A stretch of 64,000 bases of DNA from Rhyzopertha dominica (Eukaryota > Arthropoda > Insecta > Coleoptera > Bostrichidae), in the NCBI GenBank assembly GCA_025024175.1, contig QCXZ01000086.1, forward strand, positions 22,162,245-22,226,244, in the 5' to 3' direction. A model generated the notes under the pieces. It did not search any database. It worked only from the letters and a program-made list of their open reading frames with translations, and had not been told where the DNA came from. This document shows, piece by piece, positions 21,563 to 31,529 of this stretch. Position 1 is the stretch's first letter. Each line of letters starts with the position of its first letter. The position numbers were made by a program, and so were the translations under genes.

Positions 21563-22870
21563 TTGAGTTATCATAAAAGGTATAAGGTATCAATGCGTGG
21601 TCAACCGAAGATTCACAAGGAGGGAGCTCCACCAACACAGGAGCTAGCAAAGTTCTTAGCCAAACACCTCCAATCATACGCCAAAGAAGCTGAAGAAGCT
21701 GAATCTTACGTGAAGAACGCACGCCACTTCATCGAGCGTATAACAGACATCATACTGGAGCCAGGATATTTGCTAGTATCATTCTTTACCAACATCCCCG
21801 TTGACGATTCCATGGAGATCATACGCAGAAAACATCAACCAAGAGAAGACATCATGGAACTGGTCAAACATTGTCGAAGAATACCTACTTCATCTACAAT
21901 GAGCAAAGGTACAAACAAGTCGAAGGAGCACCAATGGGATCACCAGTCATAGCCAATCTATTTACGGAAGATTTGGAGACAAATGCCATCGAGACGACAA
22001 CTTGGAAGCTAAAATTATGGCTACGCTACATTGACGACACCTTTATCATCTGGACACAAGGAGGAGAAAAGATAAAAAAATTCCTACACAACTTAATGGG
22101 ATCCACAGGAAAATTAACTTCACTGTGGAGGTAGAAAACAACAACCAGCTACCATTCATGGACGTTCTAGTGAGTAAAAAGGACAACAAACTAGGCTATA
22201 TCGTGTACCACAAACCAACACACACGGACCGGTACCTCAACGCTCAGTCGCACCGCCATCCATATCAACTACAGTCGGTTGTCAAGACTCTAATAACGAG
22301 ATCATAACGCCTAACGGGTACAGACAGCAAAAAAGAAGAGATGGAGAAAATCGAAACAGCTCTACAGCAGAACGGTTTCGCGACAAACAACATAAGACGT
22401 GCGCTAAGACCACGTCGACAAACGAAGCCAACAGAAGAAGAAGAAGAAGAAGAAGAACCAGTCGCTAAAGCCTACCCACCGTACATCAAAGGAACAACAG
22501 CAAGGTGCTGAAGAAACACAAGATCGCGATCACATTTACCACTACAAGGAAAATAAAACAAAGGCAAAACTGGAAGCGCAAGGGATTTATGAGACTGAGA
22601 AGGCAGCTACATTGGTCAAACCAACAGAAGTATTAACATACGACGCGAAGAACACCGGAATGCAGACAGAAAAATGAAATCAACATCATTGTTGGTAGAA
22701 CACGTAAGAACGATGTCGCATGAGATTGATTTCAGCAATAGGAGAGTTATAGCGAGCATCGTACACAAGACCAAACGCATCATCAGATTACCAATCGAGA
22801 TAGAAGGAAGCCAATCCCGTAAACCTATTCCAACATACAACGTCCACGGAAACCTGAAGCAGAACATATA
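21563..22870 (+). pseudogene. Penelope-like element, RT plus GIY-YIG relic
   Basis: Plus strand. Start: MRGQPKIHKEGAPP (the PLE 'PKIHK' block), SYVKNARHFIERI and SFFTNIPVDDSMEIIRR. After a frameshift: YKQVEGAPMGSPVIANLF, WLRYIDDTFIIWTQGGEKI (catalytic YIDD) and, after another, LPFMDVLVSKKDNKLGYIVY and HKPTHTDRYLNAQSHRHPYQ. A Glu-rich run follows (22431-22456). A nuclease-like C-terminal part remains near 22620-22850: LVEHVRTMSHEIDFSNRRVI and RIIRLPIEIE. At least three frameshifts make it inactive. The usual RT-nuclease order supports a Penelope-type element. Confidence 0.88.
22431..22456. repeat. (GAA)n microsatellite inside the PLE
   Basis: Eight consecutive GAA-type triplets encode a poly-Glu run between the RT and GIY-YIG parts of the surrounding PLE. 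It probably expanded by slippage. Confidence 0.85.
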
Positions 22871-22879
22871 TATATATAG

Positions 22880-24440
22880 GTTTTTATCTACACTAATAGT
22901 GACACCTGTCCCGGTTATTTATTCGTTTTTCGTGACTTGGAATTTCGCTTTTATGTGGGCTCGTCAGAGATTGTGCTTCTAAATACGAGCGATCCGCGGT
23001 GGGGTTGATCTCGACCTTCGAGCAATCGATGTCATCGCTTTGCTCCAATTATTACAAATCATTAATGCTGAAAGTTCTGAATAGGTTTCCGCCCCTTCTT
23101 AATTGCCGGATAGCTGGAACTTTCTCGCGCGGTGATGGACGATCGATTTTTGAGCAGAAGGGGCTGGTAAGGAGCAAACGGACATTGCAATTTGCCGTCA
23201 AGCGGCCACAGAGGACAATCAAATCAGCAGGAGTGCACATCAAAGGCGATGGCANAACATTACGTGAATTAATTGGCACCACTGGCAATGGGCGTTCATA
23301 ATGCACTGGATGTTGGGTACAAGAGGACCTGCTTAGTAGCTGCTGGCAGCGCGAACGAAAAGAAACAACTCGAACGCGAACAAATTGTTATTGTATCGAT
23401 TGCGGAGGAGTCAACAAACTATCAAACGTTTATGACTGAAAATACATTCCCAGAAGTCGTTTATCTTGTTTTCAATCTTAAAATATCCAACGGCGTTATT
23501 CGTCGGCAGAGCGAAATTCTGTTAGGCATTCGCCGAGTACNCGACATAAATAATTCAGCGCGTAAAATGCACTATGTAAAAGGGAAATAACGCTGATAGA
23601 TTGGAGGGCGACGGCAAAATTCGAAAAATTGGTAAATCATCTCTCAAGTAGGGTAACTCATCTTGTCCATTATTCGCCGACTAATTCCATCAGCTATTAA
23701 TGAATACATTCCCATCTGTCCCGTTCCGGTTCGTTCATTATTAAGTCGTGTAAACCGCCACTGAACTACCGACAAATCAGGAGGTTGAGCGTTGCAATTT
23801 TTAAGAGGCGGATTACGGCATGTCGGCGGCGTAACTACCCACCTGTTAAAATAACGTGTAATATACCGAAACAACACTTTATGCAAATTGAAAAGCGGAT
23901 TTCACCAACTTTTTTGCATACCTGCATACATTACCCTGGCTTACGAGCTCAGATGTTTACGTCGCGTCTCGGATTTCAAATTTCGCGCGTTCCACGACCA
24001 TAAACTCGGAAAGACATCAGCCGCAGCAATATCCTCCTAATGGATAAAACATACAGAGCCGTAGCGGCAATTCCACGAACGTGTGCTCTGTCGCGTATGT
24101 CATTGCATTTTCATATCGCCGCAGCGTGTCCGGCACGGCGGACAACGGCTGAATTTGTTCGTTCATTCAGCAACAGCTGAGCGGGTGCCATTGAATTTAA
24201 ATTAATCCATTTCGAGGCGCCTGTGTGCAAGCATTAAGAGTGTAATCGCTCTATAAATGTGTTTTCCGCGCTACAGCTGGGCGGTAGTTCCTTTGGCTGA
24301 TATTTACGAGAATACTACCTCCATTTAACAACTTGTCAATTTTTTTGTTTGTGTTGCCATTTCACTCTGCTACCTAAAGACTTTCTCATCTTACGTTTTC
24401 AAAGTACCACTAACACTTTTCCTGGTTAAATAAGAAGAAA
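22880..24440. other. Host-like island
   Basis: 23080-24320 is G+C richer with overlapping chance frames on both strands (23273-23590 plus, 23644-23886 minus). No family was recognised. A TATATATA run at 22868 separates it from the PLE. Confidence 0.4.
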
Positions 24441-24448
24441 ATAAGAAG

Positions 24449-25077
24449 TTACATTAAACCCATTATATTACTTAAGATCTGTAACCGCGTCTTTATTAGA
24501 TTGAGTAAATATTTAAAACTCCCTCTGTTACCTTTTCTCTGATGAAGAAGTGTTTTTCGGTGGAACTTTGGATTCTGAGCTACCCTCACAGCAGCAGAAT
24601 TGTCTACTTGTAGAACCGGAACACTTTTCATAAATACCTGCCACTCCTGTTGTAGAACGACCATTACTAGTGCATCCTCCAAAATCAGCATCACTATAGC
24701 ATTCTAATGCACCCCTTTTAAACTTTGAACTGTAGACAATGCCTAGATTACGAGTTCCTGCTATGTAACGAACTACTCTTTTAACGTTTGCAAGTCTTCA
24801 GTTTTTGGAGCATAGTAATGATGTTGTACGTTGTAAGCCAAATCTGGTGTTGCTCCCAGCATTATGGTTTCACTGCTTGTTCTCTGAATTTTTCAAGATC
24901 GGTGTAGATACGGGTTTACACTCTAAGAAACCAAACCGCTCCAAAATTTTCTCAGCGTAAGCCTTTTGCATAATTTTTAATGATCCATTCTTACTGCGTT
25001 CAATCTTTATTCCTAAAGAACATTCAGGCTTCTTTGTTGTTATCTTCTTACTGCTTGAAGGAACGTAACTAAGAACC
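24449..25077 (-). pseudogene. Ty1/copia pol fragment (RT end and RNase H)
   Basis: Minus strand. 25077-24870 reads CSLGIKIERSKNGSLKIMQK, AYAEKILERFGFLECKPVST and P, the end of copia RT. Frame-shifted downstream parts read VKRVVRYIAGTRNLGIVYSS, ALECYSDADFGG (RNase H Asp) and STTGVAGIYEK. 24694-24449 reads VLQVDNSAAVRVAQNPKFHR, matching the 'DNxxAIxLAxNPxFHxRTKHI' box. No LTR was recognised nearby. The 5' side is interrupted by a foldback element at 25078. Confidence 0.85.
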
Positions 25078-25223
25078 AGTTGCACAAACGCGGATCAATT
25101 TGATCGCGGTGTTAACCTCGGATTAAACTATGGAAACACCAATAAGAACGCCTAAAATTCGTGGTTACCATGGTTTGATCCAAGGTTAACGCCACGACCA
25201 TATTGATCTGCGGTTGTGCAACC
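25078..25223. mobile_element. Foldback MITE, about 146 bp
   Basis: The left arm 25078-25139 starts GTTGCACAAACGCGGATCAA. The right arm 25160-25223 is its inverted counterpart (reverse complement starts GGTTGCACAACCGCAGATCA). Shared inner words are GTTAACCT, GGAT(T/C)AAAC and ATGG. The arms pair imperfectly over about 60 bases with a ~20-base loop. It sits at the point where the copia frame stops, so it probably inserted into that relic. Confidence 0.75.
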
Positions 25224-25229
25224 ATCCTT

Positions 25230-25590
25230 TAGTCCTCTTCATTGGATACAGCTGTACTGTACATTTGTTATATTCGTAGCTATAGACAATGTCAGTCGGA
25301 TATGGAAAATTGGTGAAACCATTTTGTTTGTTTAGTTTAGTTCGTATAAAAACATCTCACCTGCCTTGAAGTGTACGAGGCAAGTGAGAATGGTAAGGAG
25401 AAGTAGTTAAATGTGGGAAAGAAAACGAAAGTTTTGAAAAACAAAGGGTATATAGCGTTCCTAAGGCCGACTTAAAGAATTTCCTTCTTTTAAATCTCTT
25501 TAATGCTAAGGAAGTATTAGCGGGAGACAACTGCAGTGAGTAGTATCCATTTGTTCGTACTTGAGGTTTCTTTCATACCAAGCAAATTTA
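25230..25590. other. No recognised feature
   Basis: A+T-rich stretch between the MITE and the PLE tail. No coding or repeat signal was identified. Confidence 0.4.
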
Positions 25591-25591
25591 T

Positions 25592-26262
25592 GAAATCTTG
25601 TTTTCAGGGCTAGTTTACACGTTGCTTGTTTGGTCTTGACGTTTCGACACCCATGTCTTCCTCAGAGGTAGCTCAAGAACTGAAGTGTCCTAGTCTGCTT
25701 TGGTATTTATACCCGTCCGGTTCGCTGAAGCGTGAGCGTTTTCAGATTCCAGGTAGTTCGATGCCTCGATCTGGATTGTAATTTTGCGGATCCTTCTTGA
25801 TTTCGATGGCTTCCTTGTACAATCTCGGCCAGAATCTCGCTTGACACCACTCGGCGTTCTGCCACAGCCCACCTGTTCCTTGATTCTATAGCTTCCTATA
25901 GCTGCATGGAATGCTATACACACCCCGTGTTTGTAACTCCTCAGTCGCCAAACGGTATTTCGGAAAGGCGTGAGCTATCTTTCCCGGGACGCTGAAGATG
26001 GTGTTTACCTGAAGTCTTCTCAGCAACCGTCCGATTTCATCTGNACATCCATTGACGTAGGACAGGTGTGCTGCATCGATGCGTACTTCTGTTTCTTTTC
26101 TCTATGTACCAAAGCAAACTAGGACACTTTAGTTCCAGAGCTAATTCTGAGGAAGACACTGACATGAGTGTCTAAACGTNAAGACCGAACAAGCAAAGNG
26201 GAAACCAGTCCGGAAAACAACATGTCATCGACANCGACCGCGGAAGCNTTCNAACCAAAATA
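25592..26262 (-). pseudogene. Penelope-like element C-terminus between inverted tails
   Basis: Minus strand, with frameshifts: EVRIDAAHLSYVNG, DEIGRLLRRLQVNTIFSVPG, LQTRGVYSIPCS (start of the GIY-YIG part) and RLYKEAIEIKKDPQNYN plus RGIELPG (its end). A CTGAGGAAGACA...TGTCGAAACGTC motif follows at 25665-25638. An inverted copy lies at 26147-26180, and the arms extend for about 85 bases on each side (25592-25678 and 26143-26228). The RT is absent. The right arm and its 80-base continuation match 16387-16500. Confidence 0.8.
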
Positions 26263-26264
26263 CG

Positions 26265-27640
26265 GAACCTCTACGGGGAGGAAACTCGTCGAGCTACGAG
26301 GAAAGTGGAGAAGTACCGGATAAGGAAGTTCAGATTACTGATNCAACTGTCTTTCCTGAGCCGCTNCCAAAAAGGAACATCATTTCAGGGTTTCTGAAGT
26401 TGTTATATTGTTCCTGACGCTTCCTATCATCGTAATGTGGGAATAGTCCCAATTTATATCAACCTTGTTTTGGGGTCCGCCTTCTTGTGATGTCTTTAAC
26501 GATGAAGAAGTAGAATTTTCCGGAGCCAATACTTGAGCACTTTTCTGCCTCTTTCAAACACCATAATAGTCCCCGCTCTCCAGATTCAGTCCACGAGATA
26601 TTGTGAAGTTTACACCAAAACATTTGGCCCTCGCTTCTTTAGGTAAACACTTCCAGTCGAATAATTAAGCCTAAAAGCACCCAGGGTGTTCCCCTATTTA
26701 TCCCATCGCCGAGTTTATAAAACAATCAGCTGAGAACGGACGAAACGGGGAGCGCGGATTGCCTATTTATATCGTCCCCGGAAGTGCCGACAGTTTCGTT
26801 CCTTATTCCGGATTCGCTTCAATATTAACAACCCCATCGGCCCATTTAGGTCCAATGCAAAAGGCAGACCTGGCGTATCGGACAATTATACACCCGCGAA
26901 CAAGATATAAACTGAAATTCCCCGGCTCTGCGTCGTTTTGCATATTCACATGGCTGTAAACGACCGGCAGAACGAATCTGTAGGCTACAAGCCGTTTCAG
27001 CGGGCTAGATCGCCGACATTGCCAAATGTGGCGCGACGCTCGCGAGGAATTCCCAGACTCCAATTGCCGGGACGAATTTAGAGTAATTTGATGGTGTTTC
27101 GGTGTACCAAATTCAATTTCTTGATCACAGATAGCAGGTTTACGTGATTCTTGGTGCAGTTGTCGAGATTGTTCGCTAGATTTGGCAATGCTGATGTTCA
27201 CCTCCGAGAAGCATTTATTGTTGGAACAGCAGCGGAGAAATTGCCATTTGAATATTAATAAGGGCGAATGTTGGTCCTGGAGACTTTGGTAACTGCTTGA
27301 ACTTTAGACGGGAGCATTTCGATGCCCGATCCCGAACAGACGCACATAGGGATTAGCATTATTAAGGACGGAGCTCTCTGTTCATTTGTGTAGCGATACT
27401 GTTACTCGGAACATGCAAAAAAGCCCTCCGAGAAGGATAGTTAAGCACTCTACGCTTAAAAGCGAGTTCTCTCGCTAGGAAACATTGTTAAAAGCGGAAA
27501 CTGAACGCGAAGGATAAATTGGATCCTCGACGTCTAAAAACGAAACGTGCAGGACGAAAAGAAAAATGTAATCTTATATTAACATGGCAAATCTTCATAA
27601 CTGAAAGAGAAAAGGATAATTAAGGATCAAGAAAACAGAA
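26265..27640. other. Non-coding stretch, partly host-like
   Basis: 26600-27060 is GC-richer with overlapping chance frames on both strands. The rest is A+T rich. No protein or repeat was recognised, apart from a few N bases near 26270-26370 continuing from the PLE tail. Confidence 0.35.
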
Positions 27641-27649
27641 AAAGTAGAA

Positions 27650-27790
27650 AACTGTTGTCCCGATTGGGATGTAAACGCCTTCGTCAGTTGGAATTGATTC
27701 CTAACGTTTCGCTAGCACGAGTGGCAAGCTTCTTCAGAGGTCCTTCCATCTCCGGTGCTGGATGTAGACTGTCTACACCCCGAGTCAGGA
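27650..27790 (-). repeat. Retroelement tail with hammerhead-like motif
   Basis: Minus strand: CTGAAGAAGCTTGCCACTCG...GCTAGCGAAACGTTAG (27737-27703), then GGAATCAATTCC. This is the same order of parts as the PLE tails at 15.1, 16.4 and 25.6 kb, but a different sequence family. No nuclease frame remains next to it. Confidence 0.6.
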
Positions 27791-27799
27791 CAACAGCTC

Positions 27800-29770
27800 A
27801 TCACCTGGCCGCAAAACCCTTAACCAATTCGTCAAAAGTAGAAAAGTCCCGAAAGAATGCAGTAGTGCAGCCTACAGTGAATAAATTAATTTGCAATTAT
27901 ATGGATTATACAAAAGCGATTATAGATAGATATATCTATCAACCTCTGTAAAATAACGTATAGGACTGGGTTTAAAAAGCTTTTGGCCAAATGAATGATG
28001 AAGTGCTTGACTGTTGACGGGAAGCAGTAAACAACGAAAAAACTATGCGGCATGACGTCATTCCGGCGCGATATTTGAATTTGAACTCCTTCTTCAGCGA
28101 TATCGATGAGTCGGTGTTTCCTGCTCGTGATTAATGAACCAATGATCAAAAGCGGCATCACCTTAGTTCGACAGTTTTTAATCCGACGGGGACAGGTCGT
28201 TGATCCTTGTCGCGCTTGTCACAGGGGGCGCCGTAAAGCTGCAACTTTATCACTGGCATTGTTTCGGTTATAATGAACGCTCCGAAAGTCACCCGCGAAC
28301 AATGGGGGCCGCCATGCAAGAAAGAGATTCGTCCCGGCCCGTCCATTGGTCCGAAAAGGACAAAACGCCGGCGGGCACTTTTCACTCGCGAATGATTAAT
28401 CGCCGCCATCGCATAGGTGATACAGGGCCGGATTAAAGGTATCGCAGGCCCCAAGATACTGACTCTTTGCTGAGTTATGCTGTGGTGACCTAGATATCGT
28501 AAGGTAAACCGGGAAAAAATTTGCGAGCTATGTCAACAGGAGAAGATAATTATGTGACATATGCTTAGCTTGCATATCAGTGTTTATATGAATACACTGG
28601 TGTATCGTATGTAGGTCCAAATGATAAATAGAAAAGTAAGTAATATCTGTGATACACGTGTACTCCTACTAGTGTGTACAACCATCCGATGTATTCATCA
28701 AGCCTCACTGCCTGATGGACCAACACACCCCCAACACTAATGTGGAAGTGTGGTGGGCAAATTGTGAATATTTGAATCCAGCAAATTTACTGGAGACGAA
28801 TATGTAATAGAGATCAACACGATGGCGCGACTTTAAGACAGTTAATTCAATATTCATCAAAAAGCAAAAGTAATGACCAGTGGGAGTTTTTACATCATAA
28901 TTAAATAAGAAACCAGACGAGAACACAAGTCACAGTGTCACTTTCATGGGTGGCATAAGAGTGAAGCTCCAGCTAAAGAATATTAATTCTATTAGGTAGA
29001 TAAATATCTATTTTTCCGTGTTTATTTTCCATGTCACAAAACTAATCAAATTGCAAATAAAGAATAAACTTGGGTCGAGTATTCCAAAATAAAATATGTA
29101 CCACTTTCCGCATATGCCTTTCGGTACCAACAATGCGCCACTGGAATTACTATGAATTGAAAGAGACATGATCCGCGACTCTGACTTTAGTCTACAATAA
29201 AATAATGCTCACTCTTTGGAAGTGGCTGCGTGATGCTGTCGAAAAATGGAGCGGCGTGGAACACAGCGCGCGGAGCAATTATCGCAAGTATACGAAACCT
29301 CATTAAGCACTTAGCGCTTTATGAAATAACTCCATTCCGGCGAGTGCATAAGTTTCAATCCCCGGGCTGAAACTTCTAGACACCTGAAACATCCGGCTCT
29401 ACATGCAGATGGAATATTTGCCGACTGTCGTTCTCACGGCATCACCCGACGCGCTAATGGTCTTACCTCCGCTCCAGTTGTCGCTGATTTGCATATTGTA
29501 TCAGACGACGTAATGCAATCAACGAATCATTCCTTCGCATGGATTAACGTGACGTGTTTCGCGGTTGCGGGCGGTTTCATGTGAAAAGTCGCAAGTCTTG
29601 TAGGATGACTGCAAAAGAGCAATAATTCATGTAACAACGTCAAAGTTCACTAGGTTCAACCTGAAAGTAGGTACCCCCACGTTTCCCCTATACTACCCTC
29701 TTGGGCCTCATGGCTATGATAATTACAGTAGTTTAAATAGTCTTCCCTGAGAAAATCATCCGATTAAATC
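27800..29770. other. Non-coding stretch with a possible hAT-type terminus
   Basis: 28170-28450 and 29210-29600 are GC-richer islands. CAGGGCCGGATTAAAGG at 28426-28442 resembles the terminal sequence of common insect hAT-type miniature elements, but I did not find the matching other end. The frame at 28705-28926 (minus) matches nothing I know. Confidence 0.35.
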
Positions 29771-29787
29771 CAGTCGCTTACTTTACT

Positions 29788-29920
29788 TCTACTGAAGATG
29801 GCGGCCTAGCCGCCGAAATACGTATTTAGGCTTTTTCAATTATTATGGTAGGGGCTTTTCATACATCGTTTAATTACAATAAACCATACTCAGCTCGTAT
29901 TTTATTCATATGCTTCAANG
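29788..29920 (+). repeat. Retroelement tail with hammerhead-like motif, best copy
   Basis: TCTA (29788-29791), CTGAAGA, T, GGCGGC-CTA-GCCGCC (29800-29814, a perfect 6-bp hairpin), GAAA, palindrome ATACGTAT (29818-29825), T, TAGG (29827-29830, pairing with TCTA). Then a T-rich tract and TTTAATTACAATAAACCATA. It matches the tails at 6.3, 6.4 and 35.8 kb. Confidence 0.7.
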
Positions 29921-30104
29921 GTGAAAACCCAGTTATTACGAATGCTTATACAGGTTCAATCTTTTTAAGTGTTACAAGGCAATATTTCTAAAACGGTTTT
30001 AAATATTTTATGAAGTTTTGGTGAGGCATATGGAGGAAACATGTTTAAGGTTNTTTTTTACATTTGACCCCATCTCTATTTTGCGGTTGGGAGTAACTTT
30101 GAAA

Positions 30105-31523
30105 TATTAATAATAATAATAATAATAATAAGGTTTTATTTGGGAATAACATACAGCCTTTCATATTGATTCCTATTAAGGCATAGTCTAGCTTTAGCTA
30201 TTCAACTTAACCTTTAGCAGCAAGAAATAATACATGCTTAATCATAATCAATACAATGAATAATACCATCAAACAAAAAGATCAAAACAGTCAGCTCAAG
30301 GTTTGCTTTACTGCATTGACAAAAGAATATTTTTTATTTCCTTACAAAAAACATTTGAAGACAATCGTCTAATCGCGCCAGGAACAAAGTTGTACGCAAC
30401 AACTGAATTGTACGAAAAGGATTTGCGAAACGTGGCCAACCGATGGGGAGGTAATGAAAGACTATTAACGTGGCGTACATTTATGTTATGGAGATCACGT
30501 CTATAAAACAGTTTGTCACGCAGGTAGGGTGGAGAGGAGGTAAGCAGCACATTATGGACAACAGAGCTTTCTTCTCAGCTTGAAGTTTATAATATTTATG
30601 TTATTATACAGCAGTCCTATATCTTTTATGACAGAAGCAGATAACAGAACACTTTTGTGCATTTAGCTGCAAATTATGGTGTTTAGAAAATCTTTCAATT
30701 TTATTAAGATCGCTGTTTATATCTTCGGCAGCAAAATTTGTTTGTTTAGGATCAAATGAATGAGTGATTTGCGTGTCATTCGCGCAACAATGTGTCTTAC
30801 AGAATCTTACATTATGTAAAGATCAGCGGTATAGATAAGAAACAAGATGGGTCCCAAAACTGAGCCCTGAAAAACACCCGAAGTAATATTTGATAGATCT
30901 GAGGTCTTAGCACGTAATTTAACAATTTGATATCTATCGCTTAGATAAGACTTAAAAAAGCTAACGGAGTTCATGTCAAACCCATAGTAAGCTAATTTAG
31001 CACACAGCAAGCTGTGATCGAGAGTATCGAAAGCTTTCGAAAAGTTTAAAAGAACTAGAGAAGTGGCGCGGCCACTATCTATGATGTCATCAATGATGTT
31101 GGTTAATGTACTAACGGTACTATGGCCTTTTCTAAACTGCATATCCGATATAATTTTATTATCTATTGCGTAACTACATATTTGCTTCTGGATAAACTTT
31201 TCAAGAACCTTCGAAAGAGTAGTTATGATGTTTATTGGCCGTAAATCACTATACCACTTTGGAGAACTAATTTTGGGTAAAGGGATTACCACTGTTGTTT
31301 TCCACATATCTGGAAAAAATCCCACCTCTAAACAACAATTGATTACGTGCGTTATGTGATTGCAAGTATGAGGCAAACATAATTTCAACATGCAAGCATT
31401 CACGTTATCACTGCCGCAAGCGTAAGATTTTAAGGAAAAAATAATTTGACTAATTTCGTCCGGGGTAGCCAAATGAAAACTAAAATGGAGGTCATCATTA
31501 TGAAATTTAAAATGGGATGTCAT
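30105..31523 (-). pseudogene. CR1-like LINE RT with dead active site
   Basis: Minus strand. A 238-codon open frame (31523-30807) covers RT fingers and palm: ACGSDNVNACMLKLC, PDMWKTTVVIPLPK, YSDLRPINIITTLSKVLEKF, then LLNFSKAFDTLDH and SGVFQGSVLGPILFLIYTAD. After a frameshift, CANDTQITHSF stands where YADDTQ belongs. A deletion removes the thumb, and 30550-30308 resumes with SPPYLRDKLFYRRDLH and SFSYNSVVAYNFVPGAIRRL. The end is AATAAAACC(TTA)n at 30105-30140. Block A has Asn in place of the first catalytic Asp (LNFSK for LDFSK), so the enzyme was dead. Confidence 0.92.
30106..30132. repeat. (TAA)n microsatellite tail
   Basis: About eight TAA units at the 3' end of the minus-strand LINE, next to an AATAAA signal. 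Equivalent tails end the LINEs at 12.4 and 53.0 kb, so this is the element's own 3' tail. Confidence 0.9.
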
Positions 31524-31529
31524 ATCTTT

